From the NCBI RefSeq assembly GCF_030056735.1, contig NZ_JASHKN010000012.1:1-64000 (forward strand): a stretch of DNA of 64,000 bases, in the 5' to 3' direction. Made by a program: the position numbers and the translations under genes. This stretch comes from Rhodococcus sp. IEGM 1409. Lineage in GTDB: Bacteria > Actinomycetota > Actinomycetes > Mycobacteriales > Mycobacteriaceae. Numbering within the stretch: the stretch's first letter is position 1; every line of letters starts with the position of its first letter. Shown piece by piece: positions 25,695 to 34,036 of the stretch. The notes beneath the pieces are model-generated. The model had not been told where the DNA came from. It saw nothing but the letters and a program-made list of their open reading frames with translations, and made no database searches.

Positions 25695-26342
25695 ATGCGA
25701 CTGACACATTTTGGCCATTCCTGTGTGCTCGTGGAGTTGAACGGCTCGAAGATCCTCTTCGATCCCGGCAACTTCTCGCACGGCTTCGAAGGCATCACCG
25801 GCCTCGACGCCATCCTCGTGACACATCAACACCCCGATCATGCCGACCCGGCGCGCTTGCCCGAACTGGCCGAAGCGAATCCCGATGCCCTGCTCTACAG
25901 CGATCCGCAGACCGCTGAAAAGCTCGGTGGGCGCTGGACCGGAGTCCGGCCCGGCGACCGGTTCAGCATCGGCAACGTCAAGGTGACTGGAACCGGCGGA
26001 GAGCACGCAATCATCCATCCGGACCTACCGATGATCGACAACACCGCGTTCCTCCTCGGCGACGCCACCAACCCGGCGCAGTTCATGCATCCTGGCGATT
26101 CCCTCTTCGTCCCCGAACAGACGGTCGACGTTCTTGCTCTTCCTGCCGCCGCGCCCTGGCTCAAGATTTCCGAGGCCATCGACTACCTCCGCGCGGTGGC
26201 GCCGCGTGTCGCGGTTCCGATCCATCAAGCGATCATCCGCGACGAAGCCACCGGAATTTTCTACGGCCGCTACTCGGAAATGGCTGCCGACGGCACCGAG
26301 TTCCGCGTCCTCGACGAGGAGTCGAGCGTCGAGGTCGCCTGA
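25695..26342 (+). CDS. MBL-fold metal-dependent hydrolase (YtkL/UlaG-like)
   Basis: Protein of 215 residues with the metallo-beta-lactamase fold. The metal motif is THQHPDHAD (HxHxDH), preceded by LTHFGHSCVLVE and followed by a GEHAIIHPDLP strand and the late His in VPIHQAII. This short form resembles UPF0173/UlaG-like hydrolases of unknown or sugar-lactone substrate. The ATG at 25695 is used; an earlier in-frame ATG is Arg-rich and antisense to the purS leader. It is divergent from purS with 165 bases between starts. Substrate unknown. Confidence 0.85.
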   Translation: MRLTHFGHSCVLVELNGSKILFDPGNFSHGFEGITGLDAILVTHQHPDHADPARLPELAEANPDALLYSDPQTAEKLGGRWTGVRPGDRFSIGNVKVTGTGGEHAIIHPDLPMIDNTAFLLGDATNPAQFMHPGDSLFVPEQTVDVLALPAAAPWLKISEAIDYLRAVAPRVAVPIHQAIIRDEATGIFYGRYSEMAADGTEFRVLDEESSVEVA

Positions 26343-26359
26343 TTCAATCCTTCATGCAC

Positions 26360-26662
26360 TCACATCGACGATGATCCAGCTGGTGCTTGCTGCCGAAGCC
26401 TGCGCGATAGAGGCGGTCGGCCACTGAGGCTTCGCATCGATCGGCGCCGTGCTGCGTCGGATCCGACGAACTCGATCGAAGCACCACGATCGAAAATCAC
26501 TTGCCCGCTCAATCCACCCTTGATTTGGCCAGTCGGCAGGGCGTGAACCACGCCGGTCGGAGCGGCAGACGCTAGTGCCGGGACGAACGCAGCACAGACG
26601 ACTGCGCCCACAGCCACAGCGACAAATTCCTCGGTCGACTTGGAGAACACTCTTGCGCGCAT
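26360..26662 (-). CDS. Small putative secreted protein, possibly frameshifted at the C-terminus
   Basis: Frame of 100 codons whose first 34 encode a clear signal peptide (VAVAVGAVVCAAFVPALASAA). A ribosome site GAGGTGGGG precedes the ATG. The mature part starts well (GVVHALPTGQIKGGLSGQVIFDRGASIEFVG) but turns Arg/Ser-rich after about residue 68. In another frame the same DNA reads IDAKPQWPTASIAQASAAS and SWIIVDVSA, which looks more like a protein end. A single-base frameshift near 26455 is therefore possible. Family not recognised. Confidence 0.45.
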   Translation of the reverse strand: MRARVFSKSTEEFVAVAVGAVVCAAFVPALASAAPTGVVHALPTGQIKGGLSGQVIFDRGASIEFVGSDAARRRSMRSLSGRPPLSRRLRQQAPAGSSSM

Positions 26663-26890
26663 GGTGATATCCCCACCTCGTCTACTAGCGGCAGATTAGC
26701 TGCACGCACTCCAGTAGGGAAGAAGTTGGCTGACCCCACACTCAAATTCAACGTCCTCTTTTTATGCGAATCCGACCTATTCAGCACCGCTACCAGCAAA
26801 GAACAGAGAAAAGCGAAGAGTCTGCCCGCAGGGACAACCCGGACAAACAGCGCTGACTCGCAGCTATCGGAAAGTTGCCATCGGCAGATT

Positions 26891-27595
26891 TCAGGCAGCG
26901 CCAAGTTCCTGAGATGGGGAGTTCCACCGATACACCTGCGAGGTGGCTTCGTGAAAGAGAGCAAGGTCGACGGCGTCGAGAACTGCCTGCCGCGGCCCCT
27001 CGTTTCCCAGCTGCTTGGCGGTGATCGACAACCTGACCAGTCCCCCACGCTTGGCGGCGCGTCCGGCTCCGAGAACCAACGCCCGACACCACCACGGCTC
27101 GGCCTTGAATCCTTCGCCGATACCGAAAACCCGTCCCCGCTGCAGAGTTCCACGAGTCAAGTCGTGCACTGCCCCGAGGCCCGCCATCGTCCGGAAGCCT
27201 GTCTCCGGCAACACCGACATGGCACCGGGCGACGCCACCCAGCGCGGCGGTGCGAACACCCGGGTCCTAAGACCTGCCTGTTCGAGGACTCGATCCGCAG
27301 CGAGTAATCGCAGTTTTGCTTCGTGCTTCGACAGAGTGGCGAACTCGGCTCGACGACGCTTGGTCGCGGCCTGGTCGTAGCCGTGCAGAACGATGGCGTC
27401 GCCGTGCTCACGACGCTCACGCAGCCATGCCGTCGTCACCGCGTCGTCGGCCAGTCGATATTTGTCCTTGAGTCGCGGCGCCACCAGGAGCGACAAACGG
27501 ACACCACGAGCGTCCATCTCGTCAGCGAATCCGGCAGCGAGATAACATGTCTCGTCTCTGATTCCGGATACCGACACGATCAGTTCTGCGGACAT
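26891..27595 (-). CDS. DUF2334/polysaccharide-deacetylase-like protein
   Basis: Protein of 234 residues starting MSAELIVSVSGIRDETCYLAAGFADEMDARGVRLSLLVAP, which fits the DUF2334 branch of the polysaccharide deacetylase superfamily. The usual metal-site pair is represented by HGDAIVLHGYD, and APPRWVASPG is the family-like substrate loop. It appears cytoplasmic (no signal peptide). Deacetylase chemistry is plausible but not shown. The ATG at 27595 is chosen over a frame extension of 11 residues. Lone gene. Confidence 0.75.
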   Translation of the reverse strand: MSAELIVSVSGIRDETCYLAAGFADEMDARGVRLSLLVAPRLKDKYRLADDAVTTAWLRERREHGDAIVLHGYDQAATKRRRAEFATLSKHEAKLRLLAADRVLEQAGLRTRVFAPPRWVASPGAMSVLPETGFRTMAGLGAVHDLTRGTLQRGRVFGIGEGFKAEPWWCRALVLGAGRAAKRGGLVRLSITAKQLGNEGPRQAVLDAVDLALFHEATSQVYRWNSPSQELGAA

Positions 27596-27674
27596 ACTCC
27601 GATAGTGGCAGCTGTGGGTGAACAGCACACTGCCGCCGGATGATCATCCGGCGGCAGTTTCCAGCAACGAGCGT

Positions 27675-27738
27675 CTAGTTCTCGGGAAGCCTCTAGTTCT
27701 TGGGAAGCACAGCTACTAGTTCTTGGGAAGCACAGCTT
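27675..27738. repeat. Triplicated 3' end of the glutathione peroxidase gene
   Basis: CTAGTTCTTGGGAAGCACAGCT, the complement of the final codons plus stop of the gpx gene, occurs at 27716-27737 (in the gene) and again at 27693-27714, exactly 23 bases on; a shorter, slightly diverged copy (CTAGTTCTCGGGAAGC) is at 27675-27690. Each copy carries the TAG stop. Confidence 0.85.
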
Positions 27739-28213
27739 CGATCGCGGCGACAACCTCGGGTGCGTCAGGCTCGGTCCGCGGACGGAATCGGTTGACGACG
27801 GTGCCGTCCGGTCCGATCAGAAACTTCTCGAAGTTCCACTGAATGTCGCCGGCAGTGCCTTCGGCGTCGGCGGCCTTGGTGAGTTCGGCGTACAGCGGAT
27901 GCTGGTTTTCGCCGTTCACCTCGATCTTCTCCAGAAGCGGGAACGTGACGCCGTAGGTAGTGGAGCAGAACGTCTCGATCTCTTCGGCGGTGCCCGGTTC
28001 CTGCCCCATGAACTGGTTGCACGGGATGCCGATCACGGTCAGACCGCGATCCGCGTACCCGCTGGCCAGCTTCTCGAGCGCCGAGTACTGCGGGGTCAGT
28101 CCACACTTGGATGCCACGTTGACCACGAGCACGGCACGGCCGTCGTATTCACCCAACGAGGTGGGCACGCCACCGAGGGTGTTGATCGCGATGTTCTGTA
28201 CTGGAGTTGTCAT
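27716..28213 (-). CDS. Glutathione peroxidase family thiol peroxidase
   Basis: Peroxidase of 165 residues that reduces hydroperoxides; bacterial members like this use thioredoxin or other thiols rather than glutathione. The peroxidatic residue is Cys in NVASKCGLTPQY (not selenocysteine), the Gln of the tetrad is in IGIPCNQFMGQEPG, and the Trp-Asn pair is in IQWNFEKFLIG. A possible resolving Cys is in IETFCSTTYG. The ATG at 28213 gives a normal N-terminus. The tail of the gene is repeated downstream. Confidence 0.92.
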   Translation of the reverse strand: MTTPVQNIAINTLGGVPTSLGEYDGRAVLVVNVASKCGLTPQYSALEKLASGYADRGLTVIGIPCNQFMGQEPGTAEEIETFCSTTYGVTFPLLEKIEVNGENQHPLYAELTKAADAEGTAGDIQWNFEKFLIGPDGTVVNRFRPRTEPDAPEVVAAIEAVLPKN

Positions 28214-28230
28214 AGGTTCCAACTTAGCGA

Positions 28231-28263
28231 CTGCCTCGCGCACTGCTACTTCGCGCACTGCTA
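28231..28263. repeat. Tandem 15-bp repeat at the 3' end of a siderophore-binding lipoprotein gene
   Basis: CTGCCTCGCGCACTG (28231-28245) and CTACTTCGCGCACTG (28246-28260) follow one another and abut the CTA (complement of the TAG stop) of the minus-strand gene ending at 28261. Read on the coding strand this puts a second in-frame TAG five codons after the first. Confidence 0.7.
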
Positions 28264-29199
28264 ATTCGACGCTCCGAGAATGCGGTCGAGGTCGTCCAGA
28301 ACGGTGAGGCCACCGAGCGGTCCGACGCCGGTGATCCAGTACGACATGTCCACCAGATGTGGGTTCGGGAAGAATCCGGCGTTGTCCGCCACGGCCTTCG
28401 GCATCGTGCCGGCATCGGCGGGATTCACGGAAGTGACCAGGATGAGATCGGCGCTGGATCCGGAGACGAATTCCGGGGAGAGGTCGACGGAGATCGAGTT
28501 CTCCCAGTCGCGGGTGGGAATGGTGAGCCCTGCGCATTCGAGAGTGCTTCCGGCAAACGACGTGGGTCCGTACAGCGTCAGAACGTCGTCGCGTGGGCGG
28601 ATGAGCTGAGCGGTCTTGCCCTCGGTGCCGTGCTTACTCGCCACTTCCTCGCAGCGTGCCGTGTAGTCACCGAGCAGTTCGCCTGCCTGATCGGTCTTGT
28701 TCAACGCTTCTGCGACGAACTGGACGTTGTCCTGCCACGGATCGGTCTGAGTTGCCATGTAGACGGTCGGCGCGATGGCAGCGAGCTGCTCGTACAGATC
28801 CCCATGCCGTGTTTCCGTTCCGATGATCAGGTCCGGGCTCAGCGCGACGATCTTCTCGAGGTTCGGTGCCGCGACGGTGCCGACCATCTCGATCTCCGTC
28901 GCCTTCTCGCCTAGATACGCCGGAACACCGGTCGTCTCGCTGAGTACCGCGGTGCCAACGGGAATCACGCCCAGCGCTACCGACGTGTCGAGCTGAACCG
29001 GCTCGAGCACGACGACTCTCTGTGGATCCATCGGTACATCCGTGGTTCCGCGGGCGTGGGTGACCGCGTGCACCGTGTCGGCAGACTGACTGTCGGTATC
29101 CGTCTTGTCGTTACTGCCGCACGCCGTTGTCGTTGCCACGATGGCGGCGAGGACAAAACCACCCAGCACGTACTTCGTCCGCGAGTTACTGCGTTTCAT
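28261..29199 (-). CDS. Iron-siderophore ABC transporter substrate-binding lipoprotein
   Basis: Lipoprotein of 312 residues in the FepB/FecB (TroA-fold) class that captures ferric siderophores outside the membrane. Signal peptide with lipobox ending TTTAC (Cys27). The lobe motifs RVVVLEPVQLDTSVALGVIPVG, LEKIVALSPDLIIG and YEQLAAIAPTVYM are those of the family. No permease or ATPase gene is adjacent. An IdeR-type box lies 76 bases upstream of its start, shared with the divergent sucrase/ferredoxin-like gene, so iron repression is expected. Its 3' end carries a tandem repeat. Confidence 0.9.
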   Translation of the reverse strand: MKRSNSRTKYVLGGFVLAAIVATTTACGSNDKTDTDSQSADTVHAVTHARGTTDVPMDPQRVVVLEPVQLDTSVALGVIPVGTAVLSETTGVPAYLGEKATEIEMVGTVAAPNLEKIVALSPDLIIGTETRHGDLYEQLAAIAPTVYMATQTDPWQDNVQFVAEALNKTDQAGELLGDYTARCEEVASKHGTEGKTAQLIRPRDDVLTLYGPTSFAGSTLECAGLTIPTRDWENSISVDLSPEFVSGSSADLILVTSVNPADAGTMPKAVADNAGFFPNPHLVDMSYWITGVGPLGGLTVLDDLDRILGASN

Positions 29200-29274
29200 T
29201 CACACACTCCTGCTTCCGACCGTCACATCCACGCGCATTCACCACGGCTCAGCAAAGGATTCACCATCCAATAG

Positions 29275-29293
29275 TCTGGTGAGCCTAACCTAC
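29275..29293. promoter_or_regulatory. IdeR/DtxR iron box between divergent genes
   Basis: The 19-bp stretch TCTGGTGAGCCTAACCTAC matches the IdeR consensus TTAGGTTAGSCTAACCTAA at 15 of 19 positions by hand alignment. It is 18 bases before the start of the sucrase/ferredoxin-like gene and 76 before the divergent lipoprotein gene. Confidence 0.7.
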
Positions 29294-29310
29294 GAGACTG
29301 GAGCCTTTTC

Positions 29311-30291
29311 GTGTCTTCCCTTCCCTGCCACAGTGACGGTGTCGTGGGGAAGGCATCCACGCAGTGCCTCTCGGAATTCGTCGCCAATCCACAGTTGAGT
29401 CGACGCCCTCACGCCTGTACGCGGCAATCGTCCACCACCGGCGAATCGATGGTGGGGCGCGCCGGCATGACACGTCTGTGGGTGTTGATCGAACATCCCG
29501 GGCCCTGGCCGGCGTCCGCCCCGGACGACATTCTCCCAGTCGCGCTCACCGAAAAAATCTACGCAACGCAGGGTCGTATCCGCGTTGTGCTGATCCGGCG
29601 TCCCCGCAACCGCCAGGTCCTCACCCCGACGTGCGTACTTGCCTGGACGGACGGCACACGTCAGTGGATGCGGGAAGGGTCGGTTGAGCGATACGAGGAC
29701 CTGTCGGTACTGCCGTTCGAATCGATGGCCGCCGGAGTGGAACCCGACTTCGGCCGCTCCCGCGCGGAACCGCTATTCGCAGTCTGCACACATGGGAAAA
29801 AGGATGCGTGCTGCGCGGAACTCGGCCGTCCGGTGGTGTCGGCACTGGACGCTGCCCGGATCGCGGACGTATGGGAGTGCAGTCACATCGGCGGAGATCG
29901 TTTCGCGGCCAACATGATTGCGTGGCCCGCCGCAGTCTATTTCAGCCGACTGGACGGCGACTCCGCGACGGACGCAGTCGAGAAGTACCTGAACGGAGAA
30001 CTGTCCGTGACGCACCTGCGCGGCCGGGCAGCACTGTCGCAGGCTGCTCAGGCCGCCGAGCACGCCGTCCGACGCGTCACCGAAATTGTCGCCACGGACG
30101 TACTCGGGAGTGTCAACGAGAGGATCGACGGAGTACGCACGACTGTCGATCTTCGGTTGGGATCGAGAGACTTTCGCGTGGTTGTACGCCCCGGCCCTCC
30201 AGGGCAGCCGTTCCGACATGATTGCGGTTCCGGCGGAACCGTCGAATGGAGCGGATGGATCGTCGAGCACCTTCACGAGCGATCGCACTGA
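29311..30291 (+). CDS. Sucrase/ferredoxin-like family protein (thioredoxin-fold Fe-S type)
   Basis: Protein of 326 residues of the sucrase/ferredoxin-like group, with a thioredoxin-like [2Fe-2S] domain. Key segments are CTHGKKDACCAELGRPV (about 157-173) and WECSHIGGDRFAANMIAWPAA, with the Cys and His residues typical of the family. N-terminal part RLWVLIEHPGPW is also characteristic. Bacterial members occur beside siderophore uptake genes and may reduce ferric siderophore iron after import. Here an IdeR box directly precedes the GTG start, and the divergent gene is a siderophore-binding lipoprotein, so an iron-release role is the best inference. The start is uncertain within the first 45 residues. 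Confidence 0.8.
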   Translation: MSSLPCHSDGVVGKASTQCLSEFVANPQLSRRPHACTRQSSTTGESMVGRAGMTRLWVLIEHPGPWPASAPDDILPVALTEKIYATQGRIRVVLIRRPRNRQVLTPTCVLAWTDGTRQWMREGSVERYEDLSVLPFESMAAGVEPDFGRSRAEPLFAVCTHGKKDACCAELGRPVVSALDAARIADVWECSHIGGDRFAANMIAWPAAVYFSRLDGDSATDAVEKYLNGELSVTHLRGRAALSQAAQAAEHAVRRVTEIVATDVLGSVNERIDGVRTTVDLRLGSRDFRVVVRPGPPGQPFRHDCGSGGTVEWSGWIVEHLHERSH

Positions 30292-30417
30292 CCACTCAGT
30301 TTCCGGTACGACTGTCCGGCAGGCTATCGAACCGAGATTTGCGCTGACTGACAACACTTCGAATCAGGTCGCGATGAAGGATCGACGTCCCTGGTGATTA
30401 CAGCTTGCATTCTTCCC

Positions 30418-31695
30418 ATGACCACCGCACTGACGCCGAATGCCGTACCCCGGTCTGCAGATCCGATCAAGAGTGAGGTCGACTACGAAACACTGGCAGA
30501 GAAATTCCGTCCGATCTTCGCGGACATCGCACAATCAGTCGTCGAACGAGAACGCGATCACGTGCTTCCCTTCCAACAGATCGACGCACTCAAGAAAGCA
30601 GGCTTCGGCGCCGTTCGGGTGCCGACAACACACGGTGGATCCGGTGCGAGCATCCCACAATTGATTCGGTTGTTGGTCGAGTTGTCGAGCGCCGATTCCA
30701 ACATCACCCAGGCACTGCGCGGTCATTTCGCGTTTGTCGAAGACCGGCTTGTCGCCGACCCCGGCCCGGAACGCGACACCTGGCTCCGACGCTTTGCAGA
30801 GGGACAGTTGATCGGCAACGCGTGGACCGAAATCGGCGATGTTGTATTGGGCGAAGCCAACACCAAGGTCTCGCCGGCACCGGATGCCGATCATTTCCTG
30901 GCGAACGGGGCCAAGTTCTACAGCACGGGTTCGATCTTCGCCGACTGGATCGACCTGTACTCGCAGCGCACCGACACGGGTGCATTCGTGATTGCCGCGG
31001 TCGAGGCGAGGCAACCCGGCGTCACGCACAACGACGACTGGAACGGCTTCGGCCAGCAGACGACGGGATCCGGCTCGTCCATCTACGAGAACGCGATTGT
31101 CCAGCCGGAGAACATCTTCGACTTCTCGACGCGATTCAAGTACCAGACCGCCTTCTACCAACTGTTCCATCTCGCCACTCTCGCCGGCATCGCAAAGGCT
31201 GCGACAACCGAGATTTCTCGGCGAGTTGCCGCTCGCACTCGCACCTTCAGTCACGGCAACGCTCCAAGGTATGCGCAAGATTCACAGATCCAGCAAGTGG
31301 TCGGTGAAGTGTCCTCTGCCGCCTTTGCAGCCGAGGCCGTTGCACTGCACGCCGCGCAGTCGTCCCAATGGGCTTACGAAGCCGCGTTCTCCGGCTCGCC
31401 GGGGGAAGAGAAGGAAGCCAACATCGCGGCCGAAATCGATTCAGGGCGAGGGCAAGTCGCCTCGATCGGACTGGTCGTGCCGGCCACGGCCAAGATCTTC
31501 GATGCGCTCGGTGCTTCCGGAGTGAGCCGCGACCTCGATCTCGATCGGTTCTGGCGCAACGCCCGCACCGTGGCCAGTCACAACCCGGTCGTCTTCAAAT
31601 CCAAAGTTGTCGGCGACTACGAAATCAACGGAACCGAACCGATTTACGTGTGGGCCATCGGGACTGCACCGACCGAAAAGGATGTAAAGGCATGA
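30418..31695 (+). CDS. DszC/SfnB-like acyl-CoA-dehydrogenase-fold flavin monooxygenase, first copy
   Basis: Flavoprotein of 425 residues with the acyl-CoA dehydrogenase fold, of the branch that includes DszC (dibenzothiophene monooxygenase) and SfnB. Such enzymes take reduced FMN from a separate reductase and oxygenate sulfur or aromatic compounds. Seen: KKAGFGAVRVPTTHGGSGAS, LIGNAWTEIGD, and C-terminal DLDRFWRNARTVASHNPVVFK, which is the family's closing motif. ATG at 30418 is preferred; an upstream ATT/GTG start would add eight residues. Its stop overlaps the start of the second copy (ATGA). No flavin reductase gene is in view. Confidence 0.85.
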   Translation: MTTALTPNAVPRSADPIKSEVDYETLAEKFRPIFADIAQSVVERERDHVLPFQQIDALKKAGFGAVRVPTTHGGSGASIPQLIRLLVELSSADSNITQALRGHFAFVEDRLVADPGPERDTWLRRFAEGQLIGNAWTEIGDVVLGEANTKVSPAPDADHFLANGAKFYSTGSIFADWIDLYSQRTDTGAFVIAAVEARQPGVTHNDDWNGFGQQTTGSGSSIYENAIVQPENIFDFSTRFKYQTAFYQLFHLATLAGIAKAATTEISRRVAARTRTFSHGNAPRYAQDSQIQQVVGEVSSAAFAAEAVALHAAQSSQWAYEAAFSGSPGEEKEANIAAEIDSGRGQVASIGLVVPATAKIFDALGASGVSRDLDLDRFWRNARTVASHNPVVFKSKVVGDYEINGTEPIYVWAIGTAPTEKDVKA

Positions 31696-32915
31696 CCGTG
31701 ACCAGTGAAACCGAAGTCTTCGTCGGTATTCCCGACACATCCGAGAGCTGGATCGACCGGGCTCGCGAGGTGAGCAACATCCTTGCCGCCGACGCACTCG
31801 CGCGCGATCGAGCCGGTGAACCGCCGTTCCGAGAAGTTCAGCTACTCAAGGACAGTGGCCTGGTGACACTGCTGGGTCCGGTCGAGTTCGGCGGCGCCGG
31901 GCAGCGATGGGAGACCGCCTACAAGGTGGTTCGAGAGATCGCGCGCGCCGACGGCTCCATCGGACAGCTGCTCGGGTACCACTTCCTGTGGGCCTGGGCT
32001 GCCAGATTGGTCGGAACGGATCCGCAGATCTCCGCTGTCGAAGAGCTGTACACGAGCAACCGATTCTTCTTCGGCGGCGCGGTGAATCCTCGAGACACCG
32101 ACCTCACCGTCGTGGACCGCGGGGACACCCTGGTGTTCAACGGCGTCAAATCGTTCTCCACCGGCGGCCGCGTCACCGACCTCACGGTGCTCGAAGGAAT
32201 CATCGACGGAACTGCGACGCACGTGTTCGCGATCGTGCCGACTGCTCAGGACGGCATAGTCTTCCGCGGAGATTGGGACAACCTCGGGCAGCGCCTCACC
32301 GATTCTGGCAGTGTCGAGATCAACGACGTCGAAGTCGACTGGGCGAGCGCGGCAGGCTTTGTCGACAAGGAATTCCAACCCCTGGTCTACAACACCCTGA
32401 ACTTCCCGGCGATCGAGATCGTGTTCGCCAATTTCTATCTCGGGATCGCCCGTGGCGCACTGGACACCGCGGCCGAGTACACCCGAACCCGTACGCGTCC
32501 ATGGCCGTACGGCGGTGACAACCGCGAAATCGCGACCGACGAGTGGTACGTCCGTGAGGGCTACGGCGACTTGCAATCCAAGCTGTGGGCAGCGGAGGCC
32601 TTCGTGGACCAGGTCAGCCGCGAGGCCGACGCCGTGCTCCACGATGCTCGCGAAAACCTCACCGAGCAGGCTCGCGGCGACCTCGCGGTACGTATCGCGG
32701 CCGCCAAACTTCGCGCCGCCGACGTGTCCTTGGAGATCAGCAACAAGATCTTCGAACTGACAGGCGCCAGAGCCACTTCCAACGACGTGGGCCTGGACAT
32801 CTACTGGCGCAACATCCGGACGCATACCCTTCACGATCCACTCGCGTACAAGCGCCGCGAAGTCGGTAGTCGGTACCTGACCGGCGAGATTCCCGAGCCG
32901 ACCTGGTACACATAG
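31692..32915 (+). CDS. DszC/SfnB-like flavin monooxygenase, second copy
   Basis: Flavoprotein of 407 residues, closer to DszC than its neighbour: GSIGQLLGYHFLW, the strand NGVKSFSTGG, FANFYLGIARGALDTAAEYTRTRTRPW, and GLDIYWRNIRTHTLHDPLAYK all recall segments of the dibenzothiophene monooxygenase. The ATG at 31692 overlaps the upstream stop; the long open frame from 31368 is an artefact. With copy one it may form a hetero-oligomer or act on successive intermediates in sulfur scavenging from organosulfur compounds. Substrate not determinable. A perfect hairpin terminator follows. Confidence 0.88.
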   Translation: MTVTSETEVFVGIPDTSESWIDRAREVSNILAADALARDRAGEPPFREVQLLKDSGLVTLLGPVEFGGAGQRWETAYKVVREIARADGSIGQLLGYHFLWAWAARLVGTDPQISAVEELYTSNRFFFGGAVNPRDTDLTVVDRGDTLVFNGVKSFSTGGRVTDLTVLEGIIDGTATHVFAIVPTAQDGIVFRGDWDNLGQRLTDSGSVEINDVEVDWASAAGFVDKEFQPLVYNTLNFPAIEIVFANFYLGIARGALDTAAEYTRTRTRPWPYGGDNREIATDEWYVREGYGDLQSKLWAAEAFVDQVSREADAVLHDARENLTEQARGDLAVRIAAAKLRAADVSLEISNKIFELTGARATSNDVGLDIYWRNIRTHTLHDPLAYKRREVGSRYLTGEIPEPTWYT

Positions 32916-32924
32916 CAGCTCGTT

Positions 32925-32956
32925 CTGCCCGGCCGTTTCCTTCAACGGCCGGGCAG
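32925..32956. terminator. Bidirectional hairpin terminator
   Basis: CTGCCCGGCCGTT (32925-32937) pairs perfectly with AACGGCCGGGCAG (32944-32956) around a six-base loop. It separates the convergent flavoprotein operon (+) and the hypothetical gene (-). Confidence 0.85.
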
Positions 32957-32964
32957 TTCGCTGC

Positions 32965-33888
32965 TCACACCAAACGCCATAGACGTACTACACCCGACGG
33001 CCAGTCGTAACTCACGCACGACCCGTTGCCCCCGCCGACCAGGTAGGTGTCGGTCCTCAACTCGTCTGGAGCTTCGAGTTTCGTCCAGGAACCGAGATCC
33101 GCTGTGTCGGCCGCAAAGATCCGCATCTCCTCGGCACCGGCGCACACCAGCAGGCCGTCCTCGGTGCCGATCACCCACTGGAACGGTTCGAATTCGTCCA
33201 AGCTGGAATCTATCTCGTCGGAGGAGATCGAGATCGGTTCGGAGGCCACCGCCGAACGCACGCGCATGATGTTCATCTCGTGTGTCAGTGTCACGATCGA
33301 ATTGTCGTGCCCGACATCGAGAACTACCTCTTCCTCATACACGAGCGGATTCGGTTGTTCACCAAGACGGCTCGGGTCTACCCAGTAGACCGCACAACCG
33401 TCCTGCCCGGCTCCCATCGACAGTCCGAGATACCCGCTGCGCGAGCGGGAAACATGTGACCCTCCGGCAGTCAGTCCAGTGAGTTCGACGGTTTCGACCA
33501 CGATTCCTTCGCGGACCAAACACCAACGATCGCTGTCCGCGCCCGGCTGGGTGAACGCGAAAGTCTCGGTGGCCGAATCCCAATACGCCGAACCCGTGCC
33601 CCACTCCGGCCACCCGTCGTGGCGGAACTCCCACACGATCGATCCGTTCGGCGAACGCAACTGCGCTCGATCTCGAAGGCTCACTGCGACGTAGTCGAGC
33701 GAATCCGAGACCGACGAAGACCCGCACCCTTCGAATTCGGCGGTGAAGAGTGTTCGATCGAATGCAGCGTCGACCACCTCTAACTTGCCGGGAGATGATA
33801 TGCACCACCCGGCGGAGTGGGAGGTGACCGTCGTCCGCTCGGGCGTCACCAACGCCGAGCCCACCGGTTCCAGGAATGCGTTCGACAT
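32965..33888 (-). CDS. Hypothetical protein with beta-propeller-like repeats
   Basis: Protein of 307 residues with no signal peptide or membrane segment. It consists of many short strands with recurring Trp/Tyr-containing turns (SAGWCISSPGKLEVVDAAFD, LDYVAVSLRDRAQLRSPNGSIVWEF, GYLGLSMGAGQDGCAVYWVD, DGLLVCAGAEEMRIFAAD), spaced at roughly 40-50 residues, which suggests a WD40- or YVTN-like propeller. No catalytic motif is evident and I do not recognise the family. The ATG at 33888 is chosen; a further 29 codons upstream are basic and run into the terminator region of dctA. Confidence 0.6.
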   Translation of the reverse strand: MSNAFLEPVGSALVTPERTTVTSHSAGWCISSPGKLEVVDAAFDRTLFTAEFEGCGSSSVSDSLDYVAVSLRDRAQLRSPNGSIVWEFRHDGWPEWGTGSAYWDSATETFAFTQPGADSDRWCLVREGIVVETVELTGLTAGGSHVSRSRSGYLGLSMGAGQDGCAVYWVDPSRLGEQPNPLVYEEEVVLDVGHDNSIVTLTHEMNIMRVRSAVASEPISISSDEIDSSLDEFEPFQWVIGTEDGLLVCAGAEEMRIFAADTADLGSWTKLEAPDELRTDTYLVGGGNGSCVSYDWPSGVVRLWRLV

Positions 33889-33916
33889 GGTGCGCAGCCT
33901 ACAAATACCGTCAACA

Positions 33917-33955
33917 GAAAGAGACCGTCGCACGGTTGGTGCGGCGGTCTCTTTC
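33917..33955 (-). terminator. Hairpin terminator downstream of dctA
   Basis: GAAAGAGACCGTCGCA (33917-33932) pairs with TGCGGCGGTCTCTTTC (33940-33955), one wobble. It lies about 150 bases after the dctA stop on the minus strand, beyond the tandem repeat. Confidence 0.65.
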
Positions 33956-34036
33956 ATCGTTACGACCAGGATCACTGATCGTAGATCGGGTTCCGCGCCT
34001 GCGGCGCAGTCAAACGTTCAGCAGGGCGAACAGTTT

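Noticed and set aside
25530..26018. N-terminal extension of PurS
   Set aside because: PurS is about 80 residues; the extension is antisense to the MBL-fold gene and lacks homology.
27716..28213. Glutathione peroxidase as selenoprotein
   Set aside because: The active-site codon is an ordinary Cys codon (SKCGL) and no SECIS-like hairpin is seen next to it.
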